Shown: positions 1-6,359 of the stretch, one piece after another
Numbering within the stretch: position 1 is the first letter of the stretch
Layout: each line of letters starts with the position of its first letter
Assembly (NCBI GenBank): GCA_035264765.1
Contig: DATFPQ010000166.1
Coordinates: 1 to 6,359, forward strand
Direction: 5' to 3'
DNA: 6,359 bases
Source of the DNA: DATFPQ01 sp035264765
Lineage (GTDB): Bacteria; Actinomycetota; Actinomycetes; Actinomycetales; Angustibacteraceae
Notes under the pieces: model-generated
Seen by the model: only the letters and a program-made list of their open reading frames with translations
What the model was told of the DNA's origin: nothing
Database searches by the model: none
Position numbers and translations under genes: made by a program

Positions 1-715
1 AGCCGGAGCGGCCACGCCCCAGGTACAGCAGCGACCCCGGGGACAGGTCCGCGCCCGCGACCTCGGCCGTGCCGGACATCACGAGCACGGCGTGCTCGAA
101 GGCCGCGTCGACGTCGATGTCGTACCGGCCGGGCGCGGTAACCAGGAGCTCCGCCCCGACCAGCGGCGTGTGGACGCCGGCAGGCGAACGCACCGACCCC
201 AGCGCGCCGGCCACGACCGTCGTCGTCAGCCCGCCGTCGCGCAGCACCGGCAGCTCCGCGTGGTGCTCGAACCGCGGCTCGCCGGACCGTGCGAACCTGG
301 GCAGGGCCACCCACAGCTGCAGACCGTGCAGGCCCGCGGGGTGGTCCGGAGCGGACCACTCGGAGTGCGCGATGCCGCGACCCGACGACATCAGGTTGAG
401 CTGACCGGGCCGGACGGCCTGCACGCTGCCCAGGCTGTCGCGGTGCTCGATCTCGCCGTCCACCAGCCAGGTCACCGTCTGCAGTCCGGTGTGCGGGTGG
501 GGCGGCACCTGCATGCCGGGTCGGCCGCTGACGTCGTCCGGGCCGAAGTGGTCGACGAAGCACCAGGCGCCGACCATCCGCAGTCGGCGCTGCGGCAGCA
601 GCCGGCGCACGGTCGCGAACCGGCCGAGCGGGACGTCGTGACCGGGCAGCAGCACGCTGTCGGGCTCGGGTGCGGACGCGACGGTGCAGCCGTAGACGGC
701 CTGGCCGAGGCTCAC
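1..715 (-). CDS. Pirin family protein (3' end cut by window edge)
   Basis: This is a cupin-fold protein of the pirin family, 238 residues visible with the C-terminus beyond the left edge. Characterised pirins bind one metal ion; some act as quercetin dioxygenases and others as regulators, so the substrate here is unknown. The metal site is clear: the PPHPHTGLQTVTWLVDGE segment carries His73 and His75, and SSGRGIAHSEW carries His117 and Glu119. This matches the His-x-His and His-x-Glu pairs of human pirin, with nearly the same distance between the pairs (42 against 43 residues). I chose GTG at 715 because an ATG at 725-723 is in another frame that hits a stop at once, and because a TATGGT -10 hexamer lies 6 nt upstream, which suits a leaderless message. 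No Shine-Dalgarno site is visible. The gene is divergent from dedA. Family call is very sure, start fairly sure. Confidence 0.93.
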   Translation of the reverse strand, partial: MSLGQAVYGCTVASAPEPDSVLLPGHDVPLGRFATVRRLLPQRRLRMVGAWCFVDHFGPDDVSGRPGMQVPPHPHTGLQTVTWLVDGEIEHRDSLGSVQAVRPGQLNLMSSGRGIAHSEWSAPDHPAGLHGLQLWVALPRFARSGEPRFEHHAELPVLRDGGLTTTVVAGALGSVRSPAGVHTPLVGAELLVTAPGRYDIDVDAAFEHAVLVMSGTAEVAGADLSPGSLLYLGRGRSG

Positions 716-721
716 GAAGCG

Positions 722-727
722 ACCATA
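722..727 (-). promoter_or_regulatory. Predicted -10 element of the pirin gene
   Basis: Read on the minus strand the hexamer is TATGGT, fitting the actinobacterial sigma-70 pattern TAnnnT. Six bases separate it from the GTG at 715, so transcription should begin at or next to the first base of the start codon. No -35 match is seen at 16-18 bp spacing, which is common in this phylum. Prediction from sequence only. Confidence 0.5.
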
Positions 728-778
728 GGGCTCGGCCGGCTGACGCGCTTGGGGCGGTGTCGGCCCCCGTCCACCATC

Positions 779-784
779 TACCCT
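779..784 (+). promoter_or_regulatory. Predicted -10 element upstream of dedA
   Basis: TACCCT fits TAnnnT. The expected transcription start, about 7 bp downstream, falls on or near the GTG at 791, leaving roughly 56 nt before the dedA ATG. There is no clear -35 hexamer. It lies in the 131-bp gap between the divergent pirin and dedA genes, so the two genes appear to have separate promoters about 50 bp apart. Confidence 0.4.
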
Positions 785-790
785 GTGCGG

Positions 791-847
791 GTGGCCCGAC
801 GTCCTGGCGATCGCGAGTGCCACCGCGCGCCGGAACCAGGGCCCTGA
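791..847 (+). CDS. Possible leaderless 18-codon leader ORF before dedA
   Basis: A short ORF from GTG at 791 reads VARRPGDRECHRAPEPGP and ends in TGA at 845-847. That stop overlaps the dedA ATG as TGATG, a typical arrangement for translational coupling. The predicted -10 hexamer ends 6 nt before the GTG, the same distance seen at the leaderless starts of neighbouring genes. A second in-frame GTG at 785 would add two residues but sits directly against the -10. The peptide resembles no family I know, has one Cys and is rich in Arg and Pro. It may regulate dedA translation, or it may be chance, since short open frames are common at this GC content. Confidence 0.3.
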   Translation: MARRPGDRECHRAPEPGP

Positions 848-1482
848 TGGCCGAGTGGCTCACCTCGCTGGTGCACCCTGACCTGGCCGGCCTGACGGCG
901 GGTGGCGTCTACCTGGTCCTGTTCACTCTGGTGTTCGTCGAGTCCGGCCTGCTCGTCGGCTTCTTCCTGCCGGGCGACACCGTGCTGTTCGCCGCCGGAC
1001 TGCTGTCCGCGACGCCCGGATCGCCGCTGTCGCTTCCGGTGCTCGCCGTGGGGACGGCGCTCGCGGCGGTGACAGGCGACGCCGTGGGCTACTGGAGCGG
1101 GCGCCGGCTCGGTCGGCCGTGGGTGGAGCGGCGCTCGGGCCGGATGGCGTCACACCTGCCCGCCGCCGAGCGGTTCTACCAGCGCTGGGGCTGGTCCGCC
1201 GTCGTCGTGGCCCGGTTCATCCCGTGGGTCCGCACGTTCACGCCGGTGGTAGCCGGGCTGGCCCGGATGTCCTATCCGGCCTTCCTCTCGGCCAACGTCG
1301 TGGGCGCGCTGCTCTGGGGCACCGGCCTGGTCGTGCTGGGACACGTCGCGCACTCGGTGCCCTGGGTGCGGCACGCCGCCTACGCCGTCGCGGGGGTGTC
1401 GATCGCGCTGTCGCTGGCCGGCACCGTGCTGGCGCACCGCCGCGCCAGGTCGTCCGGTCGGGTGCCGACCGAGCACCGGTAG
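847..1482 (+). CDS. DedA family membrane protein (SNARE-associated/VTT domain)
   Basis: A 211-residue integral membrane protein of the DedA family. Some members recycle undecaprenyl phosphate or related lipid carriers across the membrane and support proton-dependent membrane physiology; which role applies here cannot be read from sequence. Hydrophobic stretches lie around residues 20-55, 61-82, 115-140, 145-168 and 177-196. Family motifs are intact: the FVESGLLVGFFLPGD block with Glu32 and Asp44, a GDAVGYWSGRRLG block at 77-89, and RFIPWVRTFTPVVAGLARM at 123-141 with Arg123 and Arg129. The spacing of these acidic and basic pairs equals that of the essential E39/D51 and R130/R136 of E. coli YqjA. 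The start is the ATG preceded by a weak AGGG site at 838-841; longer in-frame readings run into the pirin gene and do not look like DedA. It converges on pyrE across a repeat-rich gap. Confidence 0.93.
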   Translation: MAEWLTSLVHPDLAGLTAGGVYLVLFTLVFVESGLLVGFFLPGDTVLFAAGLLSATPGSPLSLPVLAVGTALAAVTGDAVGYWSGRRLGRPWVERRSGRMASHLPAAERFYQRWGWSAVVVARFIPWVRTFTPVVAGLARMSYPAFLSANVVGALLWGTGLVVLGHVAHSVPWVRHAAYAVAGVSIALSLAGTVLAHRRARSSGRVPTEHR

Positions 1483-1506
1483 CGGCTGCGCGGGGCTAGC
1501 CGACGG

Positions 1507-1649
1507 GAGCCGGTCGGCAGAGCCGAGCCGGTCTGGCCGGGGGGAGGCGGTCAGCCGAGCCGCGCCGGTCAGCCGAGCCGCGCAGGTCAGCTCACCCGAG
1601 CCGGTCTAACCGAGCCGGTCAGCGCAGCCGAGCCGCGTCTAACCGAGCC
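1507..1649. repeat. Imperfect GAGCCG direct-repeat array between dedA and pyrE
   Basis: The dedA-pyrE gap (1483-1638) holds no gene and is mostly short direct repeats. GAGCCG begins at 1507, 1525, 1557, 1575, 1598, 1612 and 1630, with GAGCCC at 1645; intervals are 18, 32, 18, 23, 14, 18 and 15 nt. The best pair is a 17-nt identical unit at 1549-1565 and 1567-1583. A second 13-nt pair, at 1604-1616 and 1637-1649, includes the antisense of the pyrE stop codon, so the pyrE 3' end seems to have been copied into the array. A bulged stem-loop at 1511-1530 could aid termination after dedA. Likely slippage-generated. Confidence 0.75.
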
Positions 1650-2190
1650 CGAGCTCGGCCCGACCGTAGGCGAACCGGTAGGGAAGCCCATCGGCCTCGA
1701 CCCGCTCGCGGGCCCCGGTGTCGCGGTCCACGATCACCGCGACCGCGAGGACGTTCGCGCCCGCCTCGCGCAGGGCCGACACCGCGGTCAGCGCGGAGCC
1801 GCCCGTGGTCGACGTGTCCTCGACGGCGACGACTCGGCGGCCGGCGACGTCCGGACCCTCGATCCGGCGCTGCAGTCCGTGTGCCTTGCCCTCCTTGCGG
1901 ACGACGAAGGCGTCCAGGCGCCTGCCGCGAGCCGCCGCCGCGTGCAGCATCGCGGTCGCCACCGGGTCGGCACCCATGGTGAGACCACCGACGGCGTCCG
2001 GCTCCAGGTCCGCCACCAGGTCGAGCATCACCCGGCCGACGAGCGGGGCGGCCGCGCCGTCCAGGGTGATGCGGCGCAGGTCCACGTAGTAGTCGGCGGT
2101 GGCACCACTAGACAGCGTGACCGCGCCGTGGACGACGGCAGTGTCGAGGATGGCCGCGCGCAGGGCGTCCCGGGGACTGGAGTCGGTCAC
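1639..2190 (-). CDS. pyrE: Orotate phosphoribosyltransferase
   Basis: PyrE joins orotate to PRPP, giving orotidine 5'-monophosphate and pyrophosphate, the penultimate step of de novo UMP synthesis; it is cytoplasmic and normally dimeric. The 183-residue product has the family layout: an N-terminal part with the TLSSGATADYYVDLRR segment (residues 25-40), a flexible catalytic loop with RKEGKAHG at 98-105, and the PRPP-binding signature VVAVEDTSTTGGS at 120-132. Length is usual for an actinobacterial PyrE. I chose GTG at 2190: residues upstream of it, in a reading open to 2406, lie over the neighbouring SDR gene and do not resemble PyrE. TAGGCT lies 7 nt before the GTG, so the gene may have its own leaderless promoter as well as read-through from the SDR 35 nt upstream. 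The stop codon lies within the repeat array shared with the dedA gap. Confidence 0.95.
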   Translation of the reverse strand: MTDSSPRDALRAAILDTAVVHGAVTLSSGATADYYVDLRRITLDGAAAPLVGRVMLDLVADLEPDAVGGLTMGADPVATAMLHAAAARGRRLDAFVVRKEGKAHGLQRRIEGPDVAGRRVVAVEDTSTTGGSALTAVSALREAGANVLAVAVIVDRDTGARERVEADGLPYRFAYGRAELGLG

Positions 2191-2197
2191 GGCCGCG

Positions 2198-2203
2198 AGC
2201 CTA
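2198..2203 (-). promoter_or_regulatory. Predicted -10 element of pyrE
   Basis: On the minus strand this reads TAGGCT, fitting TAnnnT, with 7 nt before the GTG start at 2190. It sits inside the 35-nt SDR-pyrE gap, so pyrE could be transcribed on its own as a leaderless message. No Shine-Dalgarno match precedes the start. Prediction only. Confidence 0.45.
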
Positions 2204-2225
2204 GTGCGCGGCGCCGGGCAGCCGG

Positions 2226-3053
2226 TCAGCCGTTCATCCCGGTGGCAGCGCCGTCGCGGGCCGGCGTTGCCGTGCGGCGGCGCGCCATGGCACCGGTGAC
2301 GCGGCGCACCAGCCCGCGCGGGGCCAGCCGGCTGACCGCCACGACCACCTTGTAACGGGCGCTCGGCACGCTGATCACCCGGCCCCGGCGGACGTCTGCC
2401 AGGCACGCGTCGACGACGTCATCGGGGTCCAGCCAGCCGAACGACGGGATCTGCGACATCCGCTGCTGCGCCCGCTGATGGAACTCCGTGTGCACGAATC
2501 CGGGACACAGCGCCGTCACCTGGACGCCGTGCCGCCCCAGCTCGTTCGCCAGGCCCTCGGTGAACGTCGTGACCCACGCCTTGGCCGCCGAGTAGCTGCC
2601 CATGACGACGAAGCCGGACACCGACGAGACGTTGATGATGGCGCCGTACCCGCGATCGCGCATCGGCCCCGCGGCGGCGTGGGACAGGACCAGGACGGCG
2701 CGGACCAGGACGTCGACCAGGCGCTCCTCGTCGGTCAGCGCGCCGTACGTGAAGGCATGACCGAGACCGAACCCGGCGTTGTTGACGAGCAGGTCCACCG
2801 GGCGGGAGCGGTCCCGGACCCGGTCCGCGACCCGCTGCAGCTGCTCCCGGTCGGCGAGGTCCGCAGGCAGCACCTCCACTCGCCGGCCGTACGCCGTCCG
2901 CAGCTCCTCGGCCACCCGCTCAAGCCGGGGGACGTCGCGCGCCACCAGGACCAGGTCGTTGCCCTCTGCGGCCAGCCGGCGCGCGAAGGCCAGGCCGAGC
3001 CCGGACGTCGCGCCGGTGACCAACGCCGTCGGGTCGGCGGAAGGATTCGTCAT
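2226..3053 (-). CDS. Short-chain dehydrogenase/reductase, DltE-like
   Basis: A 275-residue classical-type SDR, most like the DltE/COG0300 group of NAD(P)-dependent oxidoreductases; the substrate is unknown. The Rossmann glycine motif TGATSGLG is at residues 13-20, an Arg at 39 after the second strand (LVLVARD) hints at NADP preference, ADL is at 64-66, and NNAG at 91-94. The active site has Ser143/Ser144 in INVSSVSGF and the YSAAK signature with Tyr154 and Lys158. The helix that usually carries the tetrad Asn reads LVDVLVRAVLVL, so that position appears to be Leu116 (codon 2706-2708). A basic tail after residue 230 ends in a low-complexity Ala/Gly-rich segment. ATG at 3053 follows a TAGGGT hexamer by 6 nt; this could be a leaderless -10, or its AGGG a weak ribosome site. 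It lies 35 nt upstream of pyrE on the same strand. Confidence 0.92.
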   Translation of the reverse strand: MTNPSADPTALVTGATSGLGLAFARRLAAEGNDLVLVARDVPRLERVAEELRTAYGRRVEVLPADLADREQLQRVADRVRDRSRPVDLLVNNAGFGLGHAFTYGALTDEERLVDVLVRAVLVLSHAAAGPMRDRGYGAIINVSSVSGFVVMGSYSAAKAWVTTFTEGLANELGRHGVQVTALCPGFVHTEFHQRAQQRMSQIPSFGWLDPDDVVDACLADVRRGRVISVPSARYKVVVAVSRLAPRGLVRRVTGAMARRRTATPARDGAATGMNG

Positions 3054-3059
3054 GGACGG

Positions 3060-3065
3060 ACCCTA
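3060..3065 (-). promoter_or_regulatory. Predicted -10 element of the SDR gene
   Basis: TAGGGT on the minus strand fits TAnnnT and ends 6 nt before the ATG at 3053, placing the transcription start on the start codon. The embedded AGGG could instead act as a weak ribosome-binding site 7 nt from the ATG, so the two readings compete. It lies back to back with the exonuclease III promoter in a 51-bp divergent gap. Confidence 0.45.
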
Positions 3066-3092
3066 GCGGCGGGGGCTGTCGGCGGTGCCGGG

Positions 3093-3098
3093 TACGTT
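3093..3098 (+). promoter_or_regulatory. Predicted -10 element of exonuclease III gene
   Basis: TACGTT fits TAnnnT and is followed by 6 nt and then GTG at 3105, again predicting a leaderless message. There is no Shine-Dalgarno match upstream of the GTG, and no -35 hexamer at normal spacing. The facing SDR -10 is 27 bp away, so the two polymerase footprints would overlap and the divergent genes could compete. Confidence 0.5.
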
Positions 3099-3104
3099 CC
3101 TTCT

Positions 3105-3887
3105 GTGCGCCTGGCGACCTGGAACGTGAACTCCGTCCGTGCCCGGATCGACCGCGTCGTCGGCTGGCTCGAGCGCAGTGAGGTCGACGTCCTGGCCATG
3201 CAGGAGACCAAGTGCCGCGACGACCAGTTCCCGGAGGACCGGTTCGCCGCGCTGGGGTACCAGGTGGCGCACCACGGGCTGTCGCAGTGGAACGGGGTGG
3301 CGGTCGCGTCCCGCGTCGGCCTGGAGGACGTGCAGGTGGGCTTTCCGGGGCAGCCGGGCTGGGGCGACCCCGTGGAGGCTGAGGCGCGCGCGCTCGGCGC
3401 GATCTGCGGCGGCGTGCGGGTGTGGAGCCTGTACGTCCCGAACGGCCGCGAGCTGGGCGACCCCCACCTGCTCTACAAGCTGGACTGGCTGGCACGACTG
3501 CGCGACGCCGGCTCGGCGTGGCTGGCCGACGACCCGCTGACCCAGGTCGCCCTCGTCGGTGACTGGAACATCGCCCCGCAGGACGATGACGTCTGGGACC
3601 CCGCCTTCTTCGAGCACCGCACCCACACGTCGCCCCCCGAGCGGGAGGCCTTCCGAGCGGTCGTCGACGCCGGCTTCGCCGACGTCGTCCGGCCGCACAC
3701 GCCGGGCCAGTTCACCTACTGGGACTACACGCAGCTGCGATTCCCCCGCAAGGAGGGCATGCGGATCGACTTCGTACTCGCCTCACCGGCGCTGGCCAAG
3801 CGGGTCACCGGCGCGTCCATCGACCGCCAGGAGCGCAAGGGCAAGGGTGCCAGCGACCACGCGCCCGTCGTGGTCGAGCTGGACTGA
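3105..3887 (+). CDS. xthA: Exodeoxyribonuclease III (AP endonuclease, EEP family)
   Basis: A 260-residue enzyme of the exonuclease III/APE1 family, which cuts DNA at abasic sites and removes 3' blocking groups and 3' nucleotides in base-excision repair, using Mg2+. The product begins directly with the first conserved strand, LATWNVNSVRARI, so the GTG start leaves no room for anything shorter. Active-site residues are in place: Asn7, Glu34 in MQETK, Tyr110 in YVPNG, Asp153 and Asn155 in GDWNIAP, Trp206 in FTYWDY, Asp222 in RIDF, and Asp251-His252 in the terminal SDHAP motif. These match N7, E34, Y109, D151, N153, W212, D229, D258 and H259 of the E. coli enzyme. A longer in-frame reading, open from 2478, lies antisense to the SDR gene and is not credible. 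Probably co-transcribed with the small gene 85 bp downstream. Confidence 0.95.
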   Translation: MRLATWNVNSVRARIDRVVGWLERSEVDVLAMQETKCRDDQFPEDRFAALGYQVAHHGLSQWNGVAVASRVGLEDVQVGFPGQPGWGDPVEAEARALGAICGGVRVWSLYVPNGRELGDPHLLYKLDWLARLRDAGSAWLADDPLTQVALVGDWNIAPQDDDVWDPAFFEHRTHTSPPEREAFRAVVDAGFADVVRPHTPGQFTYWDYTQLRFPRKEGMRIDFVLASPALAKRVTGASIDRQERKGKGASDHAPVVVELD

Positions 3888-3963
3888 CTTCGAGGACGGC
3901 CTCGGCCCGCGAGGTTCCCAAAGCGGACGCCCGGGAGCAGGATGGTCTCCACCGGGTGGGAGC

Positions 3964-3968
3964 GAGGA
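3964..3968 (+). promoter_or_regulatory. Ribosome binding site of the small ORF
   Basis: GAGGA lies 4 nt before the ATG at 3973. Most other starts here lack any such site and instead have a -10 hexamer close by, so this supports a gene translated from within a longer transcript. Confidence 0.5.
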
Positions 3969-3972
3969 CACG

Positions 3973-4194
3973 ATGAACGACGCCACGCAGAACCCCCAGG
4001 GCAGCGGAGGGTCCGAAGCCGACCCGACCGCCGCCGTCTCGACGGCCGACCAGGCTGGGAACGCGGCCGAGCGGGAGGCGCAGGCCGGCCCGGCCGACTG
4101 GTCGGACGCGGCGAACGACCCCGGTTCGGGGGTCCCGGGCGGTGGCCGTCACAAGTACGCCAGCGGCAAGACGTACTGCGGCACCGAGAACTGA
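3973..4194 (+). CDS. Small hypothetical protein, 73 residues
   Basis: I do not recognise this protein. The first 55 or so residues are low in hydrophobics and rich in Ala, Gly, Ser, Asp and Glu, so probably disordered and acidic, with one Trp in ADWSDAAND. The last 17 residues, GGRHKYASGKTYCGTEN, differ sharply: basic and aromatic, with a single Cys four residues from the end. That tail is the part most likely to be conserved and functional. The ATG is preceded by GAGGA at 3964-3968, among the clearest ribosome sites in the window, though only 4 nt away. The 85-bp gap after exonuclease III contains no TA dinucleotide and hence no TAnnnT element, so it is probably read from the upstream promoter. 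No signal peptide or membrane segment is seen. A perfect hairpin follows 28 nt after the stop. Confidence 0.7.
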   Translation: MNDATQNPQGSGGSEADPTAAVSTADQAGNAAEREAQAGPADWSDAANDPGSGVPGGGRHKYASGKTYCGTEN

Positions 4195-4222
4195 GCCTTC
4201 CGGGAGCCCGAACGCACGAACG

Positions 4223-4258
4223 CGGCGACGGTGCACGCCCAGGGGTGCACCGTCGCCG
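4223..4258. terminator. Perfect 14-bp stem hairpin, likely bidirectional terminator
   Basis: The arms 4223-4236 and 4245-4258 are exact reverse complements of 14 bp around an 8-nt loop. It sits between two converging genes, 28 nt after the small-protein stop and 26 nt before the clpB stop, the expected place for a shared terminator. Neither side has a run of T, which fits the I-shaped terminators reported for high-GC Actinomycetota. A protein-binding palindrome is possible but less likely between converging 3' ends. Confidence 0.8.
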
Positions 4259-4284
4259 GCTCATGCTTACGACGAGTACCGGCG

Positions 4285-6359
<2,075 letters not shown>

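Noticed and set aside
92..847. A 251-codon plus-strand frame over the pirin gene
   Set aside because: Antisense shadow of the pirin coding region. Only its last 18-20 codons, beyond the pirin start, are considered separately as a possible leader ORF.
1483..1638. The repeat array considered as a CRISPR
   Set aside because: Units are 13-18 nt, overlapping and imperfect, with irregular 14-32 nt intervals and no spacer structure or cas genes.
2191..2406. N-terminal extension of pyrE to an earlier start
   Set aside because: It overlaps the SDR 3' end in another frame and the added residues are Arg/Pro/Gly-rich without PyrE similarity.
2478..3104. N-terminal extension of exonuclease III in the same frame
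   Set aside because: It would run antisense through the SDR gene, and the family begins at the LATWN strand directly after GTG 3105.
3559..3972. Extension of the 73-residue ORF upstream
   Set aside because: The extra part lies inside exonuclease III in a shifted frame; the ribosome site supports ATG 3973.

Overview
The window is a gene-dense stretch of very GC-rich DNA, about 70% by eye, with strong third-position G/C bias, GTG starts and few Shine-Dalgarno sites. This fits a high-GC Actinomycetota chromosome. The mix of genes (pirin, DedA, pyrE, SDR, exonuclease III, clpB) looks like ordinary core housekeeping DNA, perhaps from the Geodermatophilaceae/Frankia side of the phylum. That placement is a guess from gene content, not a measurement. 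I see no transposase, integrase, CRISPR array, tRNA or rRNA.

Layout, left to right: (1) 1-715, minus strand, pirin-family cupin cut by the left edge. (2) 716-846, divergent control region holding a -10 element for each direction and a possible 18-codon leader ORF. (3) 847-1482, plus strand, DedA-family membrane protein. (4) 1483-1638, non-coding gap made of imperfect 14-18 nt GAGCCG repeats. (5) 1639-2190, minus strand, pyrE. (6) 2226-3053, minus strand, an SDR oxidoreductase upstream of pyrE. (7) 3054-3104, a compact divergent promoter region. (8) 3105-3887, plus strand, exonuclease III. (9) 3973-4194, plus strand, an unrecognised 73-residue protein. (10) 4223-4258, a perfect 14-bp hairpin between converging genes. 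(11) 4285-6359, minus strand, clpB, cut by the right edge before its N-terminal domain.

The genes do not form one pathway. They cover pyrimidine synthesis (pyrE), DNA repair (exonuclease III), protein disaggregation (ClpB), lipid-carrier or membrane physiology (DedA) and two enzymes of unknown substrate. Two short transcription units seem likely: SDR then pyrE on minus, and exonuclease III then the small protein on plus.

The most striking signal is shared start-site architecture. Pirin, pyrE, the SDR and exonuclease III each have a TAnnnT hexamer only 6-7 nt before the start codon, which predicts leaderless mRNAs. The same spacing in front of dedA points to a small upstream ORF whose stop overlaps the dedA start (TGATG). 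Other points of note are the repeat-filled dedA-pyrE gap that copies the pyrE stop context, an SDR lacking the usual active-site Asn, and a patch of unusual codons in clpB at the right edge. I found no convincing new defence or mobile system.
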